This document shows positions 17,201 through 24,220 of a stretch of 32,414 bases of DNA, piece by piece. A model generated the notes under the pieces. The model made no database searches. It was not told the origin of the DNA and was given only the letters and a program-made list of their open reading frames with translations. The stretch lies in NCBI GenBank assembly GCA_021800255.1, contig JAJYZC010000043.1:1-32414 (forward strand), given 5' to 3'. The translations under genes were made by a program, and so were the position numbers. The stretch's first letter is position 1. Each line of letters begins with the position of its first letter. This DNA comes from Acidobacteriota bacterium. GTDB taxonomy: Bacteria; Acidobacteriota; Terriglobia; Terriglobales; Acidobacteriaceae.

Positions 17201-17737
17201 CCGGCGCAGAAGATCGGAGGTAGAAATGTGCAGCCGCGCCGCGATCCGCTCGATGACCACGCCCGTGCCGCCGGCGCACTTGTCGTTCATGGTTGCGATC
17301 TTTCTGCGCCGCCCCTGGCCGCCGTCCTGAAAAAGGACGATCTTGGCGTCCTGGCCTCCAAGCTCGATTACGGAGCGCACTTGCGGGTGCTCGCGTTCCA
17401 CGGCGAGGCTGACGGCGGCAACCTCCTGCACAAAGCGCGCGCCCAGCAAACCGGCAAGCTCATGCCCGCCGCTTCCAGTCATAAACAGGCGCAGGTTGGC
17501 GTCCGCGATCCCCAGTTCCCGCGCCGCCCGGCGCAAAGAAGAAAGCACGGTCTCCGCCTGGCGTCCTTCGTGGCGCAGGTATTCGCGCATCAGAATCTCG
17601 CCCCGCGCTGCCGAGCGCACCACGGTCTTTACGGTGGTCGAACCGACGTCGATGCCGGCCAGAAATTCAGCCCCCGGCTCGGGACGGGAGGATGGCCGCA
17701 CAGCGATGCCGCCGCGCGGCTCGGATGGCTTGCGCAT
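14207..17737 (-). CDS. Acyl-CoA dehydratase activase-like protein: two BadF/HgdC ATPase domains plus DUF2229
   Basis: 1,176 residues. Two tandem ASKHA ATPase domains: the first has DVGSTTVKT (30-38), Cys154 in NDKCAGGTG and Cys193 in AGKCGVF; the second has GLDGGSTSTK (371-380), Cys496 in NTQCSAGNG and Cys535 in SYGCAVF. In both, the two Cys are 39 residues apart, the spacing of the [4Fe-4S] ligands of HgdC. Next is a Cys cluster (668, 671, 675, 701), then a DUF2229-like region (about 770-1120) with 'RIGIPRALNLF', 'DPCFPSKISLAHVYEL', 'LGRPYHHDPGLNHGI' and 'LSNFKCGHDAFI'. Such proteins drive ATP-dependent low-potential electron transfer to a dehydratase or double-cubane-type partner. Many homologues continue into a D-subunit-like C-terminus; here that half is the separate gene at 19006-20934. 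ATG 17737 lies 6 bp after the radical SAM stop. Confidence 0.93.
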   Translation of the reverse strand: MRKPSEPRGGIAVRPSSRPEPGAEFLAGIDVGSTTVKTVVRSAARGEILMREYLRHEGRQAETVLSSLRRAARELGIADANLRLFMTGSGGHELAGLLGARFVQEVAAVSLAVEREHPQVRSVIELGGQDAKIVLFQDGGQGRRRKIATMNDKCAGGTGVVIERIAARLHISTSDLLRRQFDDAQMYPVAGKCGVFAETDITGLQKQGVPADHLMASLFQAIVLQNLTVLTRGHDLLPEVFLLGGPNAYFPGLQAAWRRGLIDLWKRKNVPLPADAAPETLIRVPPMAEYFAAIGAIAFGIEDSSNTAQYQGLRPLEELIERQRHSSAGQTSDAGGLCRDEVELESFRRAYSIPQIPRRVAPAAEIHAVIGLDGGSTSTKAVALAPDGTLLASSYRLSQSDPITDAVTVLGDLRRKLEESGAPVKVLGLGATGYSKDLLKKVLSADVALVETVAHAKSSLRLFPHVDAIIDVGGQDIKIVMLHDGAVKDFRLNTQCSAGNGYFLQAAAEKLGISIENFADTAFRARRMPLFSYGCAVFLQTDIVNFQRQGWTPEEILAGLAAVLPKNIFLYVAGAANVAALGRRFVLQGGTQRNLAVVKAEVDFIRAHYHGDGQPEIVVHPHCREAGAIGAALEAMEAWRLDRGTRFPGFAFLDRLEYKIRRDETTRCHYCTNRCLRTFVELSAGTDATASGAKLVIIANCERGEAEDAASVREINAEWNAIRQSCPNYVQLAAEQAWLPVHPASATRPRSFSIHSNRKARQRSGVRIGIPRALNLFTYAPLFSAYFESLGIPAGNLYYSHFSTPEAYQQAAGFSAVDPCFPSKISLAHVYELLRLARSEHLDAIFFPMFDVLTTPLFGCSGSSACPTGSATPEAVKAAFSRSVDWFRNAGIRYVNPVLNLADRDLFKFQMFSAWKDLLGLDWQENTQAIGLGFRAWSAFECRLRRQARATLEELEANRRIGLVMLGRPYHHDPGLNHGILEEFQRLGYPVFSQSLLPLDADLLHRLFGEEVKAGLIQSPLDISDVWKHTFSASSNHKIWAAKFVARHPNLIPVELSNFKCGHDAFISRVVEQIIEASGKPHFSFRDLDENRPLGSIRIRIETMQYFLRQYQAKLQTIKEPRNTVPREERAGAYQELAPAVYANSLAEAGADACGDCRITGCAVRTSTAAMRIPSD

Positions 17738-17743
17738 CGCCGC

Positions 17744-19009
17744 CTACTCCATGTTGCCGCGCACGCCCTGAAAGCCGTGCATGGCCTGTTTCAGCACCCA
17801 GCGGATCACGCGCGTGTCGTTGTAGCAGAAGGCGAGGATATGATTGAGGGTCGAGAAGCAGTTTGCTTCGCAGCCGGTCTTCATGGCGCGAAGCTCCTCT
17901 ACCTGCAACTTGGGGGCTTCGATGGTCCCCCAATCGTGCGTGGCCGAGTACATGGGAAAGCACGGCGCCAGTGTGCCGTCGGTGCGGATGATGATGCTGT
18001 TCTGGCCCGCGCGGCATCCCCAGCTATCCAGCTTCTTCTCGATGAATTTCTTCATCTCCCCCAGCCGCTGCACCGAATTCACCATCTGCCAGCCGGAGTT
18101 CTGCTTGTCGATCAGCCAATCGACCAGCTCTCCGATGGCGGGATGATCCTGGGGGCGAATGAAGACCGGATTGTTCTCGAAGTGCCGGAACTCGCTGTGT
18201 TCCATCATCGGCGTCTCGCAGATGTGATAGTCGGTCGCGATGCCGCGGTCGTGAGCCAGCTCCGTCAACTGCCGCACGTCGTCGAGATTATTGCGGCAGA
18301 TATTGATGTTGAGGAAGACCGAGTAACCGTACTTGTATTGCTTGCGGACCAGATAATCGAAGTAAGTGCGTATGGGCTGCATGGCCTTCGGCAGCCCCGG
18401 TTTCAGGTCCCAGGCGTCCACCGCGAGGTTCACGGTGGCTACTCCGGCATCGGCCAGGCGGTCGATCACCTCCGGCCGCAGCAGCCGTCCGTTCGTGGGC
18501 AGATACACCCAGAAACCCTTCTTGGCCGCGTAGTAAGTGATCTTGTGCGCAAAATCGGGGCGCAGAAGCACCTCGCCGCCCATCAGCGCCAGCACCCGGC
18601 AGGTGGTCGAGTGCAGCCAATCGATGGAGCGTTTGGCGATGTCTTCGCTCATGCCCTTGATGCGGTTGTCGTAGGCCCAGCAGTAGTGGCAGTCCAGGTT
18701 GCATTTCGATTCGCTGAAGAGATACGAGATGATGGGGTGAAATTCACCCGGCAACAAGCGCGAGCGGAAGTAAGGAAACATCCAGCCCTGCATCGATCTC
18801 CAGATCTGCGGCGCCGTCCAGTGGCGCTTTCCGTTTTTCGGAAAATACTCCTCGTCCGCAGCTTCAAACAATTCCGGGCGCGAGGGAAAGGGCGGCTGGG
18901 GCAGCGTCTGCGGCACTCCTCCCGGAGGGGGCGGAACCGCAGAGCGCTTTCCGTTCATGAGCTGCTGGTTGACTTCGGTACTCAAACGGAACGACGGAAG
19001 ATCACTCAT
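17744..19009 (-). CDS. Radical SAM protein with SPASM/twitch-like C-terminus
   Basis: 421 residues. The radical SAM [4Fe-4S] motif CNLDCHYC gives Cys103, Cys107 and Cys110, followed by the GGE-like 'LALMGGEVLL' strand that binds SAM. The C-terminal part has further cysteines in 'WGCRAGQNS', 'GTLAPCFPM' and 'TGCEANCFSTLNH', suggesting at least one auxiliary cluster as in SPASM/twitch enzymes. The substrate is unknown; no precursor-peptide gene is visible nearby. The start at ATG 19009 is set by a strong AGGAG eight bases upstream and by an ATGA overlap with the stop of the preceding gene (19006), which implies translational coupling. It sits between the two halves of the dehydratase-activase system, so a role in maturing or modifying it is possible but inferred. 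Confidence 0.9.
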   Translation of the reverse strand: MSDLPSFRLSTEVNQQLMNGKRSAVPPPPGGVPQTLPQPPFPSRPELFEAADEEYFPKNGKRHWTAPQIWRSMQGWMFPYFRSRLLPGEFHPIISYLFSESKCNLDCHYCWAYDNRIKGMSEDIAKRSIDWLHSTTCRVLALMGGEVLLRPDFAHKITYYAAKKGFWVYLPTNGRLLRPEVIDRLADAGVATVNLAVDAWDLKPGLPKAMQPIRTYFDYLVRKQYKYGYSVFLNINICRNNLDDVRQLTELAHDRGIATDYHICETPMMEHSEFRHFENNPVFIRPQDHPAIGELVDWLIDKQNSGWQMVNSVQRLGEMKKFIEKKLDSWGCRAGQNSIIIRTDGTLAPCFPMYSATHDWGTIEAPKLQVEELRAMKTGCEANCFSTLNHILAFCYNDTRVIRWVLKQAMHGFQGVRGNME

Positions 19010-20934
19010 GATCGCATCTCCTCTCTGGAATTTAGCCGGTTCATCGCGGTCACTGGGAAGCCGGCCGGCACATGCGCGCCCGCGCTTGCAGCCGGCATCA
19101 GGCGGTCCGCATACAAAAGAAAATTGGCGGCGGTGGAAACCACGCCGGCCTGCCGCGGTATCGGACAAAGCGGATGACGCAGCGCGGGATGCTCAGCCAC
19201 GAAGCTCCGGATCTCCTCGAGCGAATGGTGCGCTGCCTCCAGGGCGCGCTCGAATTCCGTTGCGGCCTGGGCGCGCGCTTCAGAAAGCGCCATCTGAACA
19301 CGGCTGTATGCGTGGATCTCCCCGTCGGCCGAAGTCTCGATGGGCAGAAAGTTCACCTCCGGAAACCGCTCGACAAGACAGGCTTGCACTGCATCCGACT
19401 GGGTTGAAGGCAGGCAGCCGAACGGTTTCAGCGCCAGCACAAGATGGCAAAGTTTGTTCTGCGTGTAATAGAGCGTCTTTGCAACTTCAAGGTGCCCCTC
19501 GCCTCCGCGCAGAGCCGTGTCGAACCAGGGCGCGGCGAGCTCCGTGAGGGTCTGCTGCGGAGCCGGCGATTGGTTCGGCGCTCCCAGCATCCCGGCCAGC
19601 CGCTGATAATGCCTCCGGTAGATCCGTTCGCCGGCCGCAAAAGCCATCCATTTCAGCAGGGCTGCCGCCCTCACGCGAAGCGCTTTGGCCGGCGATCTCC
19701 ACGGCGCCAGGCGCGCAGCCATCTGGAATCGCAGGATGTTGCCCGCCTTCCTATGATGCAGCAGATAGAGCAGCCATGTGCTGATGGGTTCCACTGAAAC
19801 TTCCGCGCCTTCCTTCTCCAGAAATTCCAACATGCGGAAGTTTCCGTCGCTCTCGGTCATCTGCGCCCAGAACTCGCCAATCACTTTCACCACCGGCCGC
19901 ACGCGCAGCCAGTCCACCTCTACCTTTTCGAGCGCCGCGCGCGCCTCTGTGAGCACAGGGAGCAGAGCATCGCCCCGCAGATGCAAGATGATCTTGCCCA
20001 GGCGGTTGGGAACGAAATACCAGGGCGATTCTTGATCCGGGAGCAGCGCAGCCGGAAGAAAATCGCTGAGCGCGAAGCCGCGATGGCGCTCGAAATGCGC
20101 CGCAATGGCATCTGCCGCGGCGGCAATGGCTTTATCGGTTGCGCCGGTTTGCACCTCAAACGGCCGCAGTTGATGCTGGAGGCCGTGGAGCAGGTCGCCC
20201 AGGATGAACATGTGCAGCGTGTTCATCCCGAAGTCAACGCTGAACTGCATCCCGCTGTGCCCCGTCGAGGCGAGGATGCCCCGGTCCTGCGAAAAGGAAA
20301 GAACGCGGAAGCCGTAATAGCCGGCGGCGTTCAGCGCCGTGCGGAATTCCGACTCGTACATCCCGAACCGGCAGGGCCCTCCGCAAGCAGCCGTGAAGTA
20401 CACATATTTGCGAACAATCTCGTCCCGCGTCAGCCCCTCCCCCTCAAGACTGCGCAGATAGCGGATGAGGTTGCCCACCGTGAAATAGACCGGGTTGCAC
20501 AGCCCGGAGGCGCAGAATTCGCGCCCCAGTTCATGCGCGGCGCGATCCGTCTCTGGAAGCCGCCGGCTGCGGTATCCGGCTCCCCGCAGCAATCCCTCGA
20601 TCAACCGTTCGTGCTTCCAGGTGAGTCCGCCGAAAAGTATCGTCACCCGGTCGCGTTCTTCGGTGGTGAACGGGAATTCCGGCGGCCGCAAGGGACCGCG
20701 GAGGGACCCCGGCATGTTCTCAACACATTGCCCGTATGAGCCGGGGGCGCATTGTGGGTCCGGCGTCATCGCGCTTGTTCTCTCCGGAATGCGCGGCGCT
20801 TCCGCCGCTCTCCTCTCCCCGCCTGCTCCCGCAAGGCGCGTATTGGCCTGGATGTGGAATTCGTTGCCGCCCATCGCTGTTTGTTGATTGCTGGGGCACG
20901 TGATATTCCAAACTGGCTCTTCGGTAAGCCCCAT
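19006..20934 (-). CDS. 2-hydroxyacyl-CoA dehydratase D-subunit-like protein (separate C-terminal half of activase fusions)
   Basis: 642 residues from ATG 20934, chosen because GGAG lies eight bases upstream; the frame is open further but without signals. From residue 95 it matches the C-terminal half of giant activase proteins: 'CASGLCNP' (Cys141, Cys146), 'TAACGGPCRFGMYE' (Cys184, Cys188), 'IGEFWAQMTESDGNFRMLEFLEKEGAEV' (353-379) split by variable residues, and 'LKPFGCLPS' (Cys507) followed by 'FLPIETSADGEI'. Members of this fold carry [4Fe-4S] or [8Fe-9S] clusters and receive electrons from HgdC-type ATPases. The first ~90 residues are poorly conserved. It is the first gene of a three-gene leftward operon (ATGA overlap with the radical SAM gene). 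The substrate is unknown. Confidence 0.85.
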   Translation of the reverse strand: MGLTEEPVWNITCPSNQQTAMGGNEFHIQANTRLAGAGGERRAAEAPRIPERTSAMTPDPQCAPGSYGQCVENMPGSLRGPLRPPEFPFTTEERDRVTILFGGLTWKHERLIEGLLRGAGYRSRRLPETDRAAHELGREFCASGLCNPVYFTVGNLIRYLRSLEGEGLTRDEIVRKYVYFTAACGGPCRFGMYESEFRTALNAAGYYGFRVLSFSQDRGILASTGHSGMQFSVDFGMNTLHMFILGDLLHGLQHQLRPFEVQTGATDKAIAAAADAIAAHFERHRGFALSDFLPAALLPDQESPWYFVPNRLGKIILHLRGDALLPVLTEARAALEKVEVDWLRVRPVVKVIGEFWAQMTESDGNFRMLEFLEKEGAEVSVEPISTWLLYLLHHRKAGNILRFQMAARLAPWRSPAKALRVRAAALLKWMAFAAGERIYRRHYQRLAGMLGAPNQSPAPQQTLTELAAPWFDTALRGGEGHLEVAKTLYYTQNKLCHLVLALKPFGCLPSTQSDAVQACLVERFPEVNFLPIETSADGEIHAYSRVQMALSEARAQAATEFERALEAAHHSLEEIRSFVAEHPALRHPLCPIPRQAGVVSTAANFLLYADRLMPAASAGAHVPAGFPVTAMNRLNSREEMRS

Positions 20935-21014
20935 ATTTTTCTCCGAAGCGTGCGCCGGCCCGCGCCGAATGTCGAAATTGTCGATGTGGCTGGAACAAAA
21001 CCGGCTCGACAATC

Positions 21015-21039
21015 TCGGCAGCCTGTTGCCGAATTCGGC
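21015..21039. promoter_or_regulatory. Candidate activator-binding palindromes upstream of the sigma-54 promoter
   Basis: Two interlocking inverted repeats: TCGGCA-N6-TGCCGA (21015-21032) and the perfect 12-bp palindrome GCCGAATTCGGC (21028-21039). They lie about 40-65 bp upstream of the -24 box, a plausible enhancer position for a sigma-54 activator, and also 95 bp upstream of the leftward operon start. This is inference only. Confidence 0.3.
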
Positions 21040-21079
21040 CATTCCAGTGCAAATTCATCGCTTGTCACCGAATCGAAGA

Positions 21080-21095
21080 TGGCACCTATATTGCA
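21080..21095 (+). promoter_or_regulatory. Sigma-54 (-24/-12) promoter
   Basis: TGGCACCTATATTGCA matches the consensus TGGCACG-N4-TTGCW at every defined position except the seventh, and the GG and GC pairs have the required 10-bp separation. It would start transcription near 21107, rightward into the STAS-like gene at 21233. A complete sigma-54 activator gene lies 7 kb away. On the opposite strand I found no comparable site for the leftward operon. Confidence 0.65.
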
Positions 21096-21105
21096 GTCCA
21101 AATGG

Positions 21106-21205
21106 TGGGTCAGTTTGAAGGCGCGGGCTTCAAGCCATCCCTAAATCGAGCTAAGTAAATCCGGGCTTTAGCTTCTGAGGGCGATCTCCTTTCAAACTGG
21201 CCCAC
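21106..21205. repeat. ~100-bp palindromic intergenic repeat, GTGGGYCAGTTTGAA type
   Basis: Left arm GTGGGTCAGTTTGAAG and right arm (read leftward) GTGGGCCAGTTTGAAA match at 14 of 16 positions. Inside are smaller stems: GGCTT/AAGCC and AGCTAA/TTAGCT. It lies between the sigma-54 promoter and the STAS gene and would be in the 5' leader of that transcript. Palindromes with this outer sequence are, from memory, frequent between genes in Acidobacteria. Confidence 0.6.
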
Positions 21206-21232
21206 TACCCAAGTCCACAGTGGGGAGGAAGC

Positions 21233-21553
21233 GTGCTTAAAATATCCGTCCATGACAGCCCCAAGCAGCGCCGCCTAGTCCTCGAGGGCAAAGCGATGAC
21301 GCCTTGGATCAAGGAGTTAGGCGCGGCATGGAACGCCGCCAGTTCCGAGCTCTCCGGCCGCCGGCTGGTGGTTGATCTTCGCAATGTTACGGCCATCAGC
21401 GAGGAGGGGGAAGACGCGCTCTTGGAACTGATGAGGAAAGGCGCTAAATTCTGTTGCCGCGGCGTGCTGACGAAGCACGTTGTCCGTGAACTTCTCCGGC
21501 ACATCAACAAGGAGGCCAGCCCGTCTGTGCGCCCCTGTCACGGGCCTTTGTAA
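21233..21553 (+). CDS. Small STAS-like protein (106 aa)
   Basis: It starts at GTG 21233 with GGAGG four bases upstream. The protein resembles a stand-alone STAS domain as in anti-sigma-factor antagonists: an N-terminal strand ('RLVLEGKAMTPWIKELGAAW'), then 'GRRLVVDLRNVTAISEEGED' covering the conserved strand and the loop where SpoIIAA-type proteins are phosphorylated, and a helix 'ALLELMRKGAKF'. The match is moderate; no partner kinase or anti-sigma factor is nearby. It is the only gene directly downstream of the -24/-12 promoter at 21080 and lies between two leftward units. It may be a signalling partner of the island, but this is a guess from position. Confidence 0.7.
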   Translation: MLKISVHDSPKQRRLVLEGKAMTPWIKELGAAWNAASSELSGRRLVVDLRNVTAISEEGEDALLELMRKGAKFCCRGVLTKHVVRELLRHINKEASPSVRPCHGPL

Positions 21554-21616
21554 GCAAGGGCGGCGGCGGCCGCAGATGCCCAAAGCGGCTGCCTCACTTT
21601 TCCGGGGCGAGGTTTT

Positions 21617-22120
21617 TCATAAAAGGGCGGCGCACACCTGTTCTGGAGTGGATTGCGGCGCCGGGAACCGAAGCGTGGTTCCGTCTCCCCAGCGGTTGGC
21701 TGCCTGGCCGGCAAAAAGGTCGCGGACGACCAGGATAGTCGCCCTCTTCGGCAGCCCGGCGAGCTTGTCCAATGCCGGCGCCCAGCCGCCGCCTTCGAGT
21801 TCCCAGGCTCCCACCTCGTCGATCAGGATGGCATCCGCCGTTGACAATTGCTCCGGGCGTAACGCTTGCTCGCCCAGCCGCAGGCCGTCCGGCAGGAAGG
21901 CAAACGGACCGGCCTGAACGTCCGGCGCACCGTGCAGTCGAGCCAGCGGCGCGGTCTGTCCGGATTGAATATCCACAATGTCAAAACCGGAGCGCATCCC
22001 GTCCTTCCACAGTCCCAGCGCAAGAATTCCGGCCACATTGTAGCCGCGGCTTTGCAGCGCGCGCGCAACCGAACCGGCGAGGGTGGTCTTGCCCTGCCCC
22101 TTTTGCCCGGTGATCAGCAC
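21617..22120 (-). CDS. P-loop NTPase, THEP1/DUF2478-like nucleoside-triphosphatase
   Basis: 167 residues with an N-terminal Walker A (GQKGQGKTT, residues 5-13), a 'GYNVAGILALGLWKDGMRSGFDIVDI' segment typical of THEP1-like NTPases, and a Walker B 'ADAILIDEVGAWELEGGGWAPALD'. It hydrolyses nucleoside triphosphates; the physiological role of the family is not settled. It starts with GTG at 22120, and the upstream membrane-protein gene ends at 22114, a 7-bp overlap that implies translational coupling. The pairing suggests that it energises or regulates that membrane protein. It ends 63 bp from the convergent STAS gene. Confidence 0.8.
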   Translation of the reverse strand: MLITGQKGQGKTTLAGSVARALQSRGYNVAGILALGLWKDGMRSGFDIVDIQSGQTAPLARLHGAPDVQAGPFAFLPDGLRLGEQALRPEQLSTADAILIDEVGAWELEGGGWAPALDKLAGLPKRATILVVRDLFAGQAANRWGDGTTLRFPAPQSTPEQVCAALL

Positions 22121-23340
22121 GGTGACCGGCCGCAGCCGGGGCGGGTGAGCGATTGCAGTGATTCCGCCAAAGCCATCAACTCAGCCAGAGTGCGAAATGG
22201 GCGCCGCCATCCCTGTTTGCGTTGCGAAAGCGCCGCCATAAAGAGTGGCAGCACGCCAACCGCGGATTGGAGAGCGGAGGAGAGATTCGAAAGCCGCTTT
22301 CGACCGAAAAAGCCGAGAATTTTGGGATTGCGCAGCTCGATGCTCAAGGCGGCGAAGCCCACGATGACCAGCGCAGCGCGAAGCACCATGTGAGCCCCGA
22401 TCGCCAGCCCTCCGAGCCCCGTGCTGCCGTGTTGCAAGCTGCCCAGCACCAGCCCGGACAAGAGCAAAATGACCGCGATCTCCGCCCATAGCTTGGGCCG
22501 AAGCAATCTTCGCAGGGCTTTGGGGTAGTGAAGCGTCTCGGCCAGCACGAAGGCCCCCACGAAGATAGCGGCAAATGGCAAGGGAGACGCGCTTGTGATC
22601 CAGATTCCCATCCCGAGCAGTGCCGCGGTGGCGGCCAGCATAAGCGGCGAATATCGCTGGGTTGCCCCGCTGCCGAACAGATCGGAAGCGGTGTTACTGG
22701 TGAGGCTCTCGAGAGGTTTCGCGTTCACGGCCGTCGCTGAGCGGCCCATCTTCCAGGCTGCGCAAGCCGCGGCTGCCCCGGCCATAGATTGACAGGCGGC
22801 AAGGACGATCAGCAGGTCATAGGCTCCGAATCGTGAGATTCCCAGAGAGTGCGCAGCGTAACGATAGGCGTGGAGATAGAGGGCGCCTATATTGTTTCCG
22901 TAGAAGAGAAAGAGCGAGATGATTTTCTGCGCCAGCGACCAGAGCGCCGCCGCGGCTCCGCCCACACAGTAGCCGGCGAGATTGCTCCCCAGGAGCCGGA
23001 CGGCAGCCCAGAGGAGCAAGCCCTCCATGAAGATGCCGATCATCGGCCCAAAGATGATCGCGCTCGGGGAGATCGACTTCATCAGCGCGCAAATCAGCGC
23101 ACTGCGCCAAAGCAGCCTGGGATCATTCCAAACCCGCTCGCCTGTGACCAAGATCAGCACGCCAACCGCCGTGAGCACGGTCCCGGCAAGTGGAATCTGG
23201 AGATTATGGAGGAAGCTGCCCACGACAATTTCGAAGGATGCCCACAGGCTTCCGAGGACTGCGGCTCTATCCCAGACCCGGCGAAGCTCATGGTTTTGGC
23301 CGCAGGCTGAAGTACGGTCAGGGCTGGAAATGCAGGTCAA
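22114..23340 (-). CDS. Polytopic membrane protein, possible ECF-transporter-like
   Basis: About 408 residues with some nine or ten hydrophobic segments. The N-terminal part ('VLGSLWASFEIVVGSFLHNLQIPLAGTVLTAVGVLILV', broken by polar turns, then 'ALMKSISPSAIIFGPMIGIFMEGLLL') looks like an ECF-transporter substrate-binding (S) component; the C-terminal part ('RAALVIVGFAALSIELRNPKILGFF') vaguely resembles a T component. Both are inferences from residue pattern. The start is uncertain: the open frame runs up to 23505 through a repeat, with no ATG after it, and I prefer TTG 23340, preceded by GGAAGGAA. It overlaps the downstream NTPase gene by 7 bp. The substrate is unknown. Confidence 0.7.
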   Translation of the reverse strand: MTCISSPDRTSACGQNHELRRVWDRAAVLGSLWASFEIVVGSFLHNLQIPLAGTVLTAVGVLILVTGERVWNDPRLLWRSALICALMKSISPSAIIFGPMIGIFMEGLLLWAAVRLLGSNLAGYCVGGAAAALWSLAQKIISLFLFYGNNIGALYLHAYRYAAHSLGISRFGAYDLLIVLAACQSMAGAAAACAAWKMGRSATAVNAKPLESLTSNTASDLFGSGATQRYSPLMLAATAALLGMGIWITSASPLPFAAIFVGAFVLAETLHYPKALRRLLRPKLWAEIAVILLLSGLVLGSLQHGSTGLGGLAIGAHMVLRAALVIVGFAALSIELRNPKILGFFGRKRLSNLSSALQSAVGVLPLFMAALSQRKQGWRRPFRTLAELMALAESLQSLTRPGCGRSPC

Positions 23341-23420
23341 CGAATTCCTTCCGTCTTGATTCAAGCGTAACGCTTTGGGTGTTGTAAGCGCCGGTTTCAA
23401 CCGGACCGCTATGCGGCTGC

Positions 23421-23531
23421 AGCGGTTCCAGAAATGCTGTACCCAAGAGGCACACTGCCGAGAAACATTTTCCTGGAGAAAAATGCCGCTTCTCACAAAC
23501 CTCAAAATGATACATAAATTCTGGAACCGCT
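23421..23531. repeat. Inverted-repeat element with perfect 13-bp ends
   Basis: AGCGGTTCCAGAA (23421-23433) and TTCTGGAACCGCT (23519-23531) are perfect inverted copies enclosing 85 bp; a further near-palindrome (CATTTTCC ... AGAAAAATG, about 23466-23484) lies inside. It has the form of a miniature inverted-repeat element and sits directly upstream of the membrane-protein gene. A short relative is at 8134-8212. Confidence 0.6.
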
Positions 23532-23668
23532 CTGGGGCGGGCTGGTACGCCGCATATCCTCAGTCGCCGCACATAGCGCCTTTATTGGCTACTGCGGGGT
23601 TGATTTTATGCGCGAATCCGGGGCTGGGAGAGCTGACGGCGCCCGGCGCCTGTAATTTCCGCGCCGGC

Positions 23669-23688
23669 CTGCGAAGCTGCTTTCGCAG
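23669..23688 (-). terminator. Hairpin downstream of the small coiled-coil gene
   Basis: CTGCGAA (23669-23675) pairs perfectly with TTCGCAG (23682-23688) around a 6-base loop; flanking GCCGG/CCGGC extends the stem. It lies about 50 bp past the stop of the leftward gene at 23741. No T-run follows on either strand, so an intrinsic terminator is only possible. The rest of 23532-23740 shows nothing recognisable. Confidence 0.3.
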
Positions 23689-23740
23689 CCCGGCAAACGA
23701 CAGGTACGCATAGAACCAAACTATCGGATTTTATCGGCGT

Positions 23741-24013
23741 TCAAGCCAGTAATTGACCGCGCGACTCGGCGGACGGCAGGCGGGTCTGCGCACGGTCCAG
23801 AAACAGACGCAGACGCAGCGCCTCGGCGCGCTCAGCGGCGACCAGGCGCATCTGGCGGCAGATATGATCGGCGTCATCGAGAACGGCCACCTGCGCTTCG
23901 TCGTTCGCGGCGTCTCGCTCCAAGCGCGCGATGCGCTCTTCAATGCTGCTGCGGAAGCGCGGACTGATCTCGTAGCTTTCGCGGATGGCGCCGTTGGTAA
24001 TCACAGCAAGCAC
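23741..24013 (-). CDS. Small hypothetical protein, helical (90 aa)
   Basis: From GTG 24013 the protein reads MLAVITNGAIRESYEISPRF, then a Glu/Arg/Ala-rich helical stretch ('SSIEERIARLERDAANDEAQ', 'LVAAERAEALRLRLFLD') likely to form a coiled coil. I do not recognise a family. Amino-acid composition and heptad pattern look like a genuine protein; the longer open frame upstream is repeat sequence and is left out. There is no strong ribosome binding site. It lies between repeats, upstream of nothing on the same strand. Confidence 0.45.
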   Translation of the reverse strand: MLAVITNGAIRESYEISPRFRSSIEERIARLERDAANDEAQVAVLDDADHICRQMRLVAAERAEALRLRLFLDRAQTRLPSAESRGQLLA

Positions 24014-24220
24014 CTCGTAAGGGAGAAACCTGGAAGCTGAGAATTTTTCTGCTCTCAAGTTTTTCCCACCTCTGCCGATAGTAGCCAATATCTCTAAGAG
24101 GCGCCAGATTACCGAGTCAGTCTCCGTAGGTAATGAACTGTCTGAAAACAGGACAACGAGAAGCCCCGAAGGCGCCAAAGGTATCGAGGATGCGTGAGGC
24201 TTGCTTCCGCGGACGCGGAC

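Noticed and set aside
16637..19177. 846-codon open frame on the + strand
   Set aside because: It lies wholly opposite the activase and radical SAM genes, has no recognisable motif, and is the kind of antisense frame that GC-rich codon bias creates.
20935..21060. A sigma-54 promoter for the leftward activase operon
   Set aside because: The nearest matches have a 9-bp instead of 10-bp spacing or poor boxes; no site comparable to 21080 exists on the minus strand.
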